From Propionibacteriaceae bacterium (GTDB lineage Bacteria > Actinomycetota > Actinomycetes > Propionibacteriales > Propionibacteriaceae), in NCBI GenBank assembly GCA_017306015.1, contig JAFKJK010000023.1, positions 1-64,000 on the forward strand: a stretch of DNA of 64,000 nucleotides, given 5' to 3'. The notes below the pieces were generated by a model that saw only the letters and a program-made list of their open reading frames with translations, was not told the origin of the DNA and did not search any database. Positions 25,345-34,196 of the stretch are shown in pieces. Within the stretch, counting starts at the first letter, position 1, and each line of letters opens with the position of its first letter. A program made the translations under genes and the position numbers.

Positions 25345-26160
25345 GTGGCCAAGGAGAGCCTGTATCCGGCCCGCAGGCGGACCGCGATCCTCGACTTCCT
25401 GCGCGACCGGGGGCAGGCGTCTATCGCGGAGCTGGCTGTCCAGTTCGACGTGTCGGACGACACCGCCCGCCGTGACGTGGAGGCACTGGCCGCCCAGGGG
25501 GCTGTCGAGCGCACCCACGGCGGCGCCACGATCTCCCCGGACGACCGGCTGAACGTGATCCAGCCATTCGTCAAGCGGCTTCAGACCCATGCCGACGCCA
25601 AGGACGCCATCGCGCGGGCGGCCGCCGATCTGATCGGCGAGGGCGAGAGCGTGATCATCAACGGCGGCACCACCACGCTCGCGCTGGCCAAACACCTCGC
25701 CACAAAGCGGGGTCTGGTTGTGGTCACCAACAGCCTGCCGCTGCCCCCGGAGCTCTACGCCCGCGGCGCCCGCGAGATCTACCTGATCGGAGGCTCGTAT
25801 CGGCTGCGGTCGCAGGTCACCATCGGCCCGGTGGCGCTCTCCGACGGGGCTGGTACGCCGCGTTCGATCCACGCCAACTGGGCGATCATCGGTGTCGGGG
25901 GCGTCTCGGAGGACGGCGCTGTGTGGACCTCCAGTCTCCCCGAGGCCGGCATGATGCGCTCGATGATGGATCGCGCGAGCCACACCCTGCTGCTGGCCGA
26001 CTCGAGCAAGTTCGGCAAGCGTGAGTTCGCCGAGGTGGCCGACCTCTCTGAACGCACGACCCTGATCACCGACGCCGACCCCGGCACCGCGTTGCGAGAG
26101 CGGCTCGCCGAGGTTGGCGCCACCTTGGTCGTCGCCGGACCGGGACCGTCCGCGCCGTGA
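25345..26160 (+). CDS. DeoR-family transcriptional regulator
   Basis: Sugar-phosphate-responsive repressor of 271 residues. The DeoR helix-turn-helix is RRTAILDFLRDRGQASIAEL followed by FDVSDDTARRDVEALAAQGA (about residues 8-50). The effector domain has INGGTTTLALAKHLA, LIGGSYRLRSQVTIGP and LADSSKFGKREFAEVADL. The GTG start at 25345 has GGAG seven bases before it. Divergent placement from the transporter-aldolase-kinase operon suggests it controls that operon in response to a sugar phosphate made by it. Confidence 0.92.
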   Translation: MAKESLYPARRRTAILDFLRDRGQASIAELAVQFDVSDDTARRDVEALAAQGAVERTHGGATISPDDRLNVIQPFVKRLQTHADAKDAIARAAADLIGEGESVIINGGTTTLALAKHLATKRGLVVVTNSLPLPPELYARGAREIYLIGGSYRLRSQVTIGPVALSDGAGTPRSIHANWAIIGVGGVSEDGAVWTSSLPEAGMMRSMMDRASHTLLLADSSKFGKREFAEVADLSERTTLITDADPGTALRERLAEVGATLVVAGPGPSAP

Positions 26161-26194
26161 CCCCCTGCCCACCTTCGAGCCCAGGAGTCCGTTG

Positions 26195-27408
26195 ATGCCC
26201 GGCCTGACCCCGACGACCCTCACCGCAACAGCCGCTGACCGAGTGCTCAACGAGGGGCAAGGAGTCGTCCGGCTCGCGCCCACCTGGGTTCCTCGGGTGT
26301 TCTCGACGCTGGCAGACGGCTGCGGCTGCATCCTGACGACTACTACTCGTACGGCAAGGAGCGGGGCGGTATCGACGAACGCTGGATTGCGTCCCCCATC
26401 CGCGCGGACAACGGCACGAGCGCCGGTGAGTACGAAGGTCTGAGCCTCGTCGTGGGTGCCGAGGGTGAACTGCTGCCGTTCGACGAGTTCATCGACCACC
26501 ACGGGGCCGACCTGATCGGCTCGAGCATTTGGGACACCCACCACAGGTGGCCGGTCTTCGCCAAGTTCTTCGACAACCAGGAAGCGCTGCCGTTCCACGT
26601 CCACCATCGCGACCATCACGCGGCTGCGCTGGGAAAGCTGGCCAAGCCGGAGGCGTACTACTACCCGCCGCAGCTCAACAACCACCTCGCCAACCACCCG
26701 GTCAGCTTCCTTGGCCTGCGACCGCAGGTCACCCGCGAAGACCTCAAGGAGCGGCTGGCGCGGTTCGCCGACGGCGGCGACAACCGCATCACCGAGCTGT
26801 CGCTGGGCTACCGCACGCAGATCGGCACCGGGTGGGACGTCCCAGCAGGTGTCCTGCACGCGCCCGGCAGCGCCTGCACCTACGAGCCGCAGTCAGCGTC
26901 CGACGTGCTGTGCATGTGCGAGTCGTGGAGCAATAGCCGGGAGGTGCCCGACGAGTTGCTGTGGAAGGATGTCCCCGCCGACCGAGTCGGCGACCTGGAG
27001 TACGTCCTCGACCTGCTGGACTGGGGGCTGAATGTCGACACCGACTTCGTCGCGCACCGCCAGTTGATCCCTCACGAGACCGCCGAATCGGCCGCCGAGG
27101 CGAGCCCAGGCTGGACCGAGAACTGGATCGTCTACCGGTCGCCGTCCTTCAGCGCGAAGGAGTTGACCGTGCGCCCAGGCCACAGCGTGACTGTCACCGA
27201 CACCGACGCCTACGGTGTGGCCGTCATCCAGGGGTATGGGATGTTCGGACGGCATGCCGCCGCGTCGCCCACGCTCATCCGATTCGGCGAACTCACTGAC
27301 GACGAGTTCTTCGTGAGTGAACAGGCTGCCCGAGCGGGTGTGAGGATCACCAATCTGAGTGCCACCGAGCCCTTGGTGATCCTGAAGCACTTCGGTCCCA
27401 GGACATGA
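26195..27408 (+). pseudogene. Phosphomannose-isomerase-like (ManA/cupin) sugar isomerase with an internal frameshift
   Basis: The N-terminal 38 or so codons run from the ATG at 26195 (AGGAG seven bases before) in one frame, through VVRLAPTWVPRVFST. From about 26311 the protein continues in another frame as GRRLRLHPDDYYSYGKERGG and runs to 27408, including the cupin-like metal site region LPFHVHHRDHHAAALGK and the later GTGWDVPAGVLHAPG. One missing base between 26300 and 26315 joins the two parts into about 405 residues. This is either a real inactivating mutation or a sequence error. It probably acted with the divergent sugar operon, interconverting the aldose and ketose. Isomerase specificity is uncertain. 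Confidence 0.7.
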
Positions 27409-27410
27409 AC

Positions 27411-27440
27411 AGCGCCCCCGAGGCGAACCTCGGGGGCGCT
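27411..27440 (+). terminator. Terminator after the isomerase-like gene
   Basis: A perfect 13-bp stem, AGCGCCCCCGAGG (27411-27423) and its complement (27428-27440), with the tetraloop CGAA, begins two bases after the stop codon. Confidence 0.8.
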
Positions 27441-27492
27441 GAGACCAGCCGGTGCCGTCGGCGTGCCGGGAGAGGCTTTGGGCGATGCCGAT

Positions 27493-27651
27493 CCGCCGTT
27501 CCTGCAGTTCTCACGCCCCAACGCCGCGTCGTCAGCCACTGTTCCGCCGTTCCTGCAGTTGTGGGGAGCTTCTGGGCGCTCATAACCGCAGGAACGGCGG
27601 AGTGCTACGCGAGGCCGGACGAACGAGCCCTGGTAACTGCAGGAACGGCGG
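27493..27651. repeat. 159-bp four-repeat element, copy 1
   Basis: Four 19-bp units based on CCGCCGTTCCTGCAGTT: two forward (27493-27511 and 27544-27562) and two reverse (27582-27600 and 27633-27651). The inner pair and the outer pair can each form long stems, giving nested hairpins. It lies between the convergent isomerase-like and malate dehydrogenase genes, flanked by their own terminators. The second copy at 48587-48745 has the same unit order and spacing. Confidence 0.85.
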
Positions 27652-27666
27652 AACAGAATGGCCAAG

Positions 27667-27691
27667 GCGCCCCCGAAGCAGCTGGGGGCGC
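27667..27691 (-). terminator. Terminator of the malate dehydrogenase gene
   Basis: GCGCCCCC (27667-27674) and GGGGGCGC (27684-27691) form an 8-bp stem with a 9-base loop, 10 bases beyond the mdh stop codon. Confidence 0.65.
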
Positions 27692-27701
27692 GGCATTCGG
27701 A

Positions 27702-28691
27702 TCAGATCAGGCCGAGTTCGGTGACGGCGGCCCGCTCGTCGGCGAGTTCGGCGACGGACGCGTCGATCTTGGCGCGGGAGAAGTCGTCGATCTCGAGGCC
27801 CTGGACGATCGAGACCTTGCCGTCCGCAATCGTGACCGGGAAGGACGAGATCAGGCCCTCGGGCACGCCGTACGAGCCGTCGGACGGGATCGCCATCGAC
27901 GTCCAGTCGCCGGCCGGCGTGCCGAGCGCCCAGTCGTGCAGGCATTCGACGGTCGCGTTCGCTGCGGACGCGGCGGACGACGAGCCGCGGGCAGCGATGA
28001 TCGCGGCGCCGCGCTTGGCGACGGTCGGGATAAAGGTGTCCTCGATCCAGGCCTCGTCGCCGATCACCTCGGCTGCGTTCCTGCCGTCGATCTGGGCGTG
28101 GAAGACGTCCGGGTACTGGGTGGCGGAGTGGTTGCCCCAGATGGTCATGTGGCTGACCGACGTCACAGGGACGCCGGCCTTCTGCGCGACCTGGGTGATC
28201 GCGCGGTTGTGGTCGAGCCGGGTCAGCGCGGCGAAACGCTCGGACGGGATGTCGGGGGCGTTGCTCATCGCGATCAGCGCGTTGGTGTTGGCCGGGTTGC
28301 CGGTGACCAGCACCTTCACGTCGTCGGCCGCGACGGCGTTGAGCGCCGTGCCCTGGGCGGTGAAGATGGCCCCGTTGGCGGACAGCAGGTCGCCGCGCTC
28401 CATGCCGGCGGTGCGCGGACGGGCACCCACGAGCATGGCGAGGTTCACGCCGTCGAAGACCTTGGTGGCGTCGTCGCCGATCTCGACCTTGCTCAGCAGC
28501 GGGAACGCGCAGTCGTCCAGTTCCATCACGACGCCCTCAAGGGCCTTCAGGGCCGGGGTGATCTCCAGCAGCCGCAACTCGATCGGCTGGTCGGGTCCGA
28601 GGAGCGCGCCGCTGGCGATCCGGAAAAGCAGGCTGTAGCAGATCTGTCCGGCTGCGCCGGTGACCGCTACCTTGACGGGGGTCTGGCTCAC
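27702..28691 (-). CDS. mdh: Malate dehydrogenase (NAD)
   Basis: Oxidises malate to oxaloacetate in the TCA cycle, and runs in reverse in fermentative propionate formation. 329 residues, the usual length for the type-2 bacterial/cytosolic MDH group. Motifs are [19 protein letters not shown] (NAD-binding), [28 protein letters not shown] (substrate Arg) and [14 protein letters not shown] with the catalytic His. The GTG at 28691 is chosen because GAGGAGA lies seven bases before it; a TTG at 28706 is the alternative. Confidence 0.95.
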   Translation of the reverse strand: MSQTPVKVAVTGAAGQICYSLLFRIASGALLGPDQPIELRLLEITPALKALEGVVMELDDCAFPLLSKVEIGDDATKVFDGVNLAMLVGARPRTAGMERGDLLSANGAIFTAQGTALNAVAADDVKVLVTGNPANTNALIAMSNAPDIPSERFAALTRLDHNRAITQVAQKAGVPVTSVSHMTIWGNHSATQYPDVFHAQIDGRNAAEVIGDEAWIEDTFIPTVAKRGAAIIAARGSSSAASAANATVECLHDWALGTPAGDWTSMAIPSDGSYGVPEGLISSFPVTIADGKVSIVQGLEIDDFSRAKIDASVAELADERAAVTELGLI

Positions 28692-28817
28692 GTCTGGTCT
28701 CCTCAACGAGTGGTGTGTGGCTCATCCTGACGCTAGCAGTTCGGCACTCGGCCGTGCCCCCGGGGACGACAATGAGGCCCCGGTGGACGACGCCGTCCGC
28801 CATCCGGTCGTCGCACG

Positions 28818-28823
28818 TAGGGT
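28818..28823 (+). promoter_or_regulatory. -10 element of the histidine phosphatase gene
   Basis: TAGGGT followed by seven bases and the ATG at 28831. No ribosome-binding site is present, so the message is probably leaderless. Confidence 0.5.
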
Positions 28824-28830
28824 TGAAGCC

Positions 28831-29460
28831 ATGCGCCTCATCCTCGTCCGGCACGGCCAGACCAGCTCCAACACCGGCTTGCTCCTCGACACCGCAGCCC
28901 CCGGAGCCGACCTGAACGAGACCGGACGCGAGCAGGCCGAGGCCCTGGTCGGACGCCTCGCCGACCAGCCGATCGATGCGATCTACGCCTCGACCCTGGT
29001 GCGCACCCAGCAGACGGCCTCGCCCCTGGCTCGCGCTCGCGGGCTCGAGGTCCGGGTGCTGCCCGACCTGCGCGAGATCTCGGCAGGCGACGCCGAGATG
29101 ACCGCGGACGCGACCGCCTACATCACCACCATGCTGCGCTGGCACGCCGGCGAGTACGACGCCCGCATCCCCGGCGCGGACAACGCCGTGGAGTTCTTCG
29201 ACCGCTACGACCGGGCGATCCGCCGGATCGCCGGTGCCGGGCACGAGGCCGCGGTCGCGGTGAGCCACGGGGCAGCGCTGCGGGTGTGGGCGGCGGCTCG
29301 CGTCCCCGGCTTCGCCGAAGCCCTCGGCGAGGGGGTCCTGAACAACACCGGCCTGGTCATCGCCGACGGCGACCCGGACGCCGGCTGGCGGATGGTCGAG
29401 CTGGAGGGCGTGATGGTCTGGGCCGAGGAGGCCGAGGTCACCGACCCGTCGTTCAGCTGA
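28831..29460 (+). CDS. Histidine phosphatase (phosphoglycerate mutase-like) family protein
   Basis: A 209-residue member of the histidine phosphatase superfamily. The phosphohistidine motif is LILVRHGQTSSN at the N-terminus. IYASTLVRTQQTA and VAVSHGAALRVWAA (second active-site His) complete the pocket. Small actinobacterial members include phosphatases and cofactor-independent mutase relatives; the substrate is unknown. The stop codon shares an 8-bp palindrome with the stop of the convergent purU gene. Confidence 0.9.
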   Translation: MRLILVRHGQTSSNTGLLLDTAAPGADLNETGREQAEALVGRLADQPIDAIYASTLVRTQQTASPLARARGLEVRVLPDLREISAGDAEMTADATAYITTMLRWHAGEYDARIPGADNAVEFFDRYDRAIRRIAGAGHEAAVAVSHGAALRVWAAARVPGFAEALGEGVLNNTGLVIADGDPDAGWRMVELEGVMVWAEEAEVTDPSFS

Positions 29461-30304
29461 AGATCACCGTCCGGGAGCCGTCCAGCAGCACCCGGTGCTC
29501 GGCGAACAGCCGGACGGCCTCGGTCAGCGTCCGGGACTCCTGCTCCTGGCCCATCGCGATCAGCTCGGGAACGTCCATCGTGTGGTCGACCCGGCGGACG
29601 TTCTGCTCGATGATCGGGCCCTCGTCCAGGTCGGACGTGACGAAGTGGGCGGTCGCCCCGATCAGCTTCACTCCGCGCGAGTGCGCCTGCCGGTAGGGGT
29701 TTGCCCCCTTGAAGCCCGGCAGGAACGAGTGGTGGATGTTGATCGCCCGTCCGGCCAGCGCCTCGCACAGCTCGGGGGAGAGGATCTGCATGTAGCGGGC
29801 CAGCACCACCAGCTCGATGTCGTGCTCGGCGACCACGTCGAGGATGTGCCGCTCGACGTCCGCCCTGGTCTCGGGGGTCACCGGGTGGTGTTCGAACGGG
29901 ACGCCGTAGAAGCCGGCGAGATCGCCGAGGTCCGGGTGGTTGGCGATGACCAGCTCGCAGGTGATCGGCAGGTAGCCCGAGCGCTGCCGGAACAGCAGGT
30001 CGTTGAGGCAGTGGCCGGCCTTCGAGGCCAGCACCAGGGTGCGGCGGCGGCGTCCGACGTAGTCCAGGACCCATTCGGCGCCGAGTTCGGCGGCGACGGC
30101 GGCGAAGTCGCGCTCGAAGTGGGAGCGGTCGAAGCCCGACTGGACCTGCACGCGCATGAAGAAGCGCCCGGACTCGGTCGAGGTGAACTGCTGCAGTTCG
30201 GTGATGTTGCCCTTCGCCTCGACGATCACCCCGGTGACCTGGTGGACGATGCCGGGACGGTCGGGGCACGACAGGGTCAGCAGCCAGTGGGTGGAGTCGA
30301 TCAC
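29453..30304 (-). CDS. purU: Formyltetrahydrofolate deformylase
   Basis: Hydrolyses 10-formyl-THF to formate and THF, balancing folate pools; 283 residues, typical length. An N-terminal ACT domain ([18 protein letters not shown]) is followed by a formyltransferase-like domain with [35 protein letters not shown] and [20 protein letters not shown]. The GTG at 30304 gives the family N-terminus; no strong ribosome-binding site is seen there. It is divergent from icd. Confidence 0.93.
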   Translation of the reverse strand: MIDSTHWLLTLSCPDRPGIVHQVTGVIVEAKGNITELQQFTSTESGRFFMRVQVQSGFDRSHFERDFAAVAAELGAEWVLDYVGRRRRTLVLASKAGHCLNDLLFRQRSGYLPITCELVIANHPDLGDLAGFYGVPFEHHPVTPETRADVERHILDVVAEHDIELVVLARYMQILSPELCEALAGRAINIHHSFLPGFKGANPYRQAHSRGVKLIGATAHFVTSDLDEGPIIEQNVRRVDHTMDVPELIAMGQEQESRTLTEAVRLFAEHRVLLDGSRTVIFS

Positions 30305-30422
30305 GCCGAGAAGGTTAGCGCTGACGCGTCCCCGTCCCCTTGTCAACTCATTCTCAACCGCTGCCGTCACCGCGGTTCGCTGGGATAGGTTGACCCCGAT
30401 CCCCTCACGGAAGGCAGACCCG

Positions 30423-31643
30423 ATGGCGAAGATCGCAGTCGTTGGAACGGTCGTCGAGCTCGACGGCGACGAGATGACCCGGATCATCTGGCAGTTCATC
30501 AAGGACCGGCTGATCCACCCCTATCTCGACGTGAACCTCGACTACTACGACCTCGGCATCGAGCACCGGGACGCCACCGACGACCAGGTCACCGTGGACG
30601 CCGCCAACGCGATCAAGCGGCACGGGGTCGGCGTGAAGTGCGCCACCATCACGCCCGACGAAGCCCGGGTGGCCGAGTTCGGGCTGAAGAAGATGTGGCT
30701 GTCGCCGAACGGGACGATCCGCAACATCCTCGGCGGCGTGGTCTTCCGCGAGCCGATCATCATCTCCAACATCCCGCGGCTGGTGCCGGGCTGGACGAAG
30801 CCGATCGTGATCGGCCGCCACGCGCACGGAGACCAGTACAAGGCCGCCAACTTCAAGGTGCCGGGCGCCGGGCGGGTGACGATCTCCTACACCCCGACAG
30901 ACGGCAGCGAGCCGATCGAGATGGTGGTGGCCGACTATCCCACCTCGGGCGGTGTGGCGATGGGGATGTTCAACTTCAACGACTCGATCCGGGACTTCGC
31001 CCGGGCGTCCTTCAGCTACGGGCTGCAACGGAACTACCCGGTGTACCTGTCGACGAAGAACACGATCCTGAAGGCGTACGACGGGGCGTTCAAGGACCTC
31101 TTCGCCGAGGTGTTCGAAGCCGAGTACGCGGCCGAGTTCGCCGCGCGCGGGCTGACCTACGAGCACCGGCTGATCGACGACATGGTCGCGTCCGCGATGA
31201 AGTGGGAGGGCGGCTACGTCTGGGCCTGCAAGAACTACGACGGCGACGTCCAGTCCGACACGGTGGCGCAGGGCTTCGGCTCGCTGGGCCTGATGACGTC
31301 CGTCCTGATGACGCCGGACGGCAAGACCGTCGAGGCCGAGGCCGCGCACGGGACGGTGACCCGGCACTACCGGATGCACCAGGAGGGCAAGCCGACCTCG
31401 ACGAATCCGATCGCGTCCATCTATGCCTGGACGGGCGGCCTGAAGCACCGCGGCAAGCTGGACGGCACCCCCGAGGTGACCGCTTTCGCGGAGGCCCTGG
31501 AGCAGGTCTGCGTCGCCACCGTCGAGTCGGGCAAGATGACCAAGGACTTGGCTCTCCTGGTCGGCCCCGACCAGGAGTGGCTGACCACCGAGGAGTTCCT
31601 CGCCGCCCTCGACGACAACCTCGCCGCCCGCCTGGCTTCCTGA
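30423..31643 (+). CDS. icd: NADP-dependent isocitrate dehydrogenase
   Basis: Oxidative decarboxylation of isocitrate to 2-oxoglutarate; 406 residues, matching the dimeric type shared with eukaryotes rather than the monomeric actinobacterial type. Motifs include [59 protein letters not shown] and [23 protein letters not shown] lies eight bases before the ATG at 30423. A candidate -10 (TAGGTT) is at 30386-30391, so unlike many neighbours this gene has a leader. Confidence 0.95.
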   Translation: MAKIAVVGTVVELDGDEMTRIIWQFIKDRLIHPYLDVNLDYYDLGIEHRDATDDQVTVDAANAIKRHGVGVKCATITPDEARVAEFGLKKMWLSPNGTIRNILGGVVFREPIIISNIPRLVPGWTKPIVIGRHAHGDQYKAANFKVPGAGRVTISYTPTDGSEPIEMVVADYPTSGGVAMGMFNFNDSIRDFARASFSYGLQRNYPVYLSTKNTILKAYDGAFKDLFAEVFEAEYAAEFAARGLTYEHRLIDDMVASAMKWEGGYVWACKNYDGDVQSDTVAQGFGSLGLMTSVLMTPDGKTVEAEAAHGTVTRHYRMHQEGKPTSTNPIASIYAWTGGLKHRGKLDGTPEVTAFAEALEQVCVATVESGKMTKDLALLVGPDQEWLTTEEFLAALDDNLAARLAS

Positions 31644-31663
31644 GACGCCCGAGAGAACCAGGG

Positions 31664-32041
31664 TCAGGATGCGCCGCCGCTTCGGGCCGCCCTGGACAAC
31701 CGCAGCGGCAGCCAGATCCCGGTCAGTATGAGCGCCACCCCCGCTGCGAGGAACGGCCAAGGGCTCCACTGGTCGACACAGACGAGGGAGTCGAGGCGGC
31801 TCTCGCAGACCGTTCCCGGCCCGCCGCGGTTGAGCCACGCGAGGTAGACGGCGACCGCGCCCATCCCGATCAGGCAGCTCAGGACGGAGTACGACCGCGA
31901 TGCGGGGATGATCAGCCCGATCACGCCGAGGACCAAAGCAATCGGGATCACGAAGATGCCGACAGTCAGGATCCCCGCGAAGCCGAACGCGAGCAGACCG
32001 CCCACGACGATCCAGAGTAGGTAAGCCCAAGGGTGCCGCAT
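31664..32041 (-). CDS. Small integral membrane protein, unknown function
   Basis: A 125-residue protein with four hydrophobic segments (AYLLWIVVGGLLAFGFAGIL, GIFVIPIALVLGVIGLII, VLSCLIGMGAVAVYLAW, FLAAGVALILTGIWLPL). Between the third and fourth lies an outer loop with two Cys (CESRLDSLVC) that could be disulphide bonded. No family was recognised. It is convergent with icd, 20 bases apart. Confidence 0.65.
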   Translation of the reverse strand: MRHPWAYLLWIVVGGLLAFGFAGILTVGIFVIPIALVLGVIGLIIPASRSYSVLSCLIGMGAVAVYLAWLNRGGPGTVCESRLDSLVCVDQWSPWPFLAAGVALILTGIWLPLRLSRAARSGGAS

Positions 32042-32101
32042 AGCTGCTCCAATCTTCGTCGCTCTGGCCGGACTCCGACGCGGTGTCTGTCGAGGCCGGT
32101 C

Positions 32102-32605
32102 CTACGTGCCGCCGAGTGCCACGAGCCAATGATCGTCCGTGCTCCGCACGAGGTGAACGAGGAAGAGCGGGGACTGGGCGGCCGGGTCGTCGTTGTGAAC
32201 ACAGTCATTCGTTTGCTGCTTGGCCGAGTCCTTTGCCACTCGGCAGAGCCGGCCCACCCAGGACACCGTGGCGATGTCGCCAGCGATGGAGACACGACCC
32301 ACTGAGATGTCGCCACTTGCGGTGATCCCCTCGACACCCTTGGTCCCGAGCGCCAAGGCGTCGATCACCCCCTGGTCCTCTGCCCGTACGAAGGCTCTCG
32401 CAGTGTCGTAGTCCCCCCGTGTCGCAGCGAGGGTGTACGCGATCGCGACCTGGCCGGGATCCTTGGGATCAACTCGAGAGTTCGACGGTGGCGTCGATGC
32501 GGAGCATGCAGACACGAGTACGAGCGCGGCGGCCATGGGCACCGCGGCGCGGTGGGGCCCGGACAGCCGCGAGGCCCCACCACTCCTGCGCAGGATCGAG
32601 GTCAC
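32102..32605 (-). CDS. Putative lipoprotein, unknown function
   Basis: About 167 residues. An N-terminal basic region is followed by VPMAAALVLVSACSAS, a signal peptide ending in the lipobox VSAC. The mature part (GQVAIAYTLAATRGDYDTAR, then ASGDISVGRVSIAGDIATVS) resembles small secreted proteins with an NTF2-like or DUF4878-type fold, but this is a guess. Two Cys residues (GRLCRVA and TNDCVHN) could pair. The GTG at 32605 overlaps the stop of the upstream gene by GTGA, so the two are probably translated together. Confidence 0.6.
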   Translation of the reverse strand: MTSILRRSGGASRLSGPHRAAVPMAAALVLVSACSASTPPSNSRVDPKDPGQVAIAYTLAATRGDYDTARAFVRAEDQGVIDALALGTKGVEGITASGDISVGRVSIAGDIATVSWVGRLCRVAKDSAKQQTNDCVHNDDPAAQSPLFLVHLVRSTDDHWLVALGGT

Positions 32606-33600
32606 GACACCCAGCCAGATCCGACGTCCTGTCCGTGGTGCACCAAGTTTGTGCATGCGCCGCTCTTGGAATCGGACCATGAGTAGGTGAACGTGGCTCC
32701 AGCGCTGCCGGTAATCACGTCCTTGAACCTGAAGGTGGCGAGCGGGGAACTCGGGAAACCGCATGCGGCCCATCCCGCCGCGCCAAGTATGATTGTCACC
32801 CAGTTGGCGAAATCGGTGTTTTCGAAGGTTGCGTTCGCTGTGAACGTGACGCCGGACGTGCTGGTGCTCGAACTCACCAAACGTGTCTTGTCGACCGGGA
32901 CGCCTACGATCTTTCCCACGAATCCGTAGCGATTGGCTCGCGTGTCCACGAGGGTCTTGTTGCTCTTCCACTTCAGGTTCACAGCCTGTGAGGCAATGGT
33001 GATGTTGATGGGATCGATCCAGAGTGTCTTGTTGTGCGCGAGGTACGTGGTGAGCGCCGCGGCTGGCGTTGCGTTGGTGAGTGCCGCGTTGGCGGCGTTG
33101 GTCGGGGTGGTGACGACGGACTTGTTCAGCGACTCCCCGGAGGCCCTCGAGATTGCTCCGACCTGATTCTGTGTCACTCGAGTGACCCGGATCCGTGATT
33201 CGCACGTCTCCGGCCGGAAGTCCGTCTCTTCGATAAAGACCTGGCCCTGTTCGGGCGTCCACTCGCCGGCGTAAGAGAGCTGACAGCCGGCCCCGACGCG
33301 GGTACCCTTGACGGTCGCGGTGCTGGTCGTGGCGCTTGATGAGGCGATGCTGGCCTTGTCGACGAGTGAGGCATAGTGAATCCAACCATCTGCTGTGACG
33401 GTCAGCTTCTGCTTGATTGCCCCCTGCACGGCCGCGGGAACCGCCGGGTCGTCCGGCAGGATGTACACGACGTCCCCCGGCGGCGGCTCGCCAACCGCAG
33501 GTGTCGCACTCGCGGCTTGCGTGGAGGCGATCAGTGAGCCTGCCAACATAGCGACCGCGATTATGCCTGACTCGAAACGGCCCGGTGTGCGAGTGGTCAT
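32602..33600 (-). CDS. Secreted protein of unknown function
   Basis: A 332-residue exported protein. The signal peptide MTTRTPGRFESGIIAVAMLA continues to an ALA-like site near STQAASA. The mature part is rich in Thr, Ser, Ala and Asn, predicted mostly beta, with Cys in VGAGCQLSY, RPETCESR, AACGFPSS and SGACTNL that could form two disulphides. No enzymatic motif was seen. The ATG at 33600 has AAAGGA upstream; an in-frame extension to 33738 looks non-coding. Base composition is less GC-rich than the neighbours, suggesting an acquired or fast-evolving pair with the lipoprotein gene. Confidence 0.65.
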   Translation of the reverse strand: MTTRTPGRFESGIIAVAMLAGSLIASTQAASATPAVGEPPPGDVVYILPDDPAVPAAVQGAIKQKLTVTADGWIHYASLVDKASIASSSATTSTATVKGTRVGAGCQLSYAGEWTPEQGQVFIEETDFRPETCESRIRVTRVTQNQVGAISRASGESLNKSVVTTPTNAANAALTNATPAAALTTYLAHNKTLWIDPINITIASQAVNLKWKSNKTLVDTRANRYGFVGKIVGVPVDKTRLVSSSTSTSGVTFTANATFENTDFANWVTIILGAAGWAACGFPSSPLATFRFKDVITGSAGATFTYSWSDSKSGACTNLVHHGQDVGSGWVS

Positions 33601-34196
33601 CTTGATGTCCTTTGCTTGATTGCGGCAGCCTTCTTGGGACGGGGCGACTTGGCCAAGCTCGATCGCGTCCGACTTGAGGGTGAAGAGGCACTGCAGGTAG
33701 TTCGCACCGAAGGACATCTCGGCGAGCGAACCGCTCACGAGGCAGTGTTGCAGGCCAGTTCGAATGGCGTCAAGTGCTGAAGTTCGCTCAAAGTCGTGAT
33801 TCTTGGTGCTCTGTGAGCGGACTCGTTTTCGACTCGCCCAGCCTTGACTTCCACATCGGCTGGGTGATTCGCTGAACCTGTTGGCGGCATGCCTTGTCAG
33901 GTGGTCTTGGCGGTGGTTGCTGGGCCACTAGTCGGGCGACTCTAGAGTGTCTGGGCGAGCTCGTTCGTGCGGAAGGTGAAGACCGGCTCGGGTGCTGCCG
34001 CGTTCAGACGATCTACCCCCCGCGGTCGTTCGCAAGAGTCAGGCTCGGTCGTCTCGGGTCGCGGCTGTCCTCGATTGCGTTCGGTCAGGCGAAGGGAGCA
34101 TCGGTTTGAGGATCCACTTCCATGGCCGAGTGGGACCGACCTGATCGCACTCGCGGCTGGCGGCGGGACGCCGGAGTACGTGACACTGGGTGAGAC
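33601..34196. other. 596-base intergenic region before the glycosyltransferase gene
   Basis: Less GC-rich than the surroundings and without a convincing gene. It holds the promoter of the secreted-protein gene and leads into the glycosyltransferase. A 77-codon reading frame (33967-34200) overlaps the glycosyltransferase start by ATGA but has no recognisable protein features. GGTGAG shortly before 34197 is a usable ribosome-binding site for the glycosyltransferase. Confidence 0.5.
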
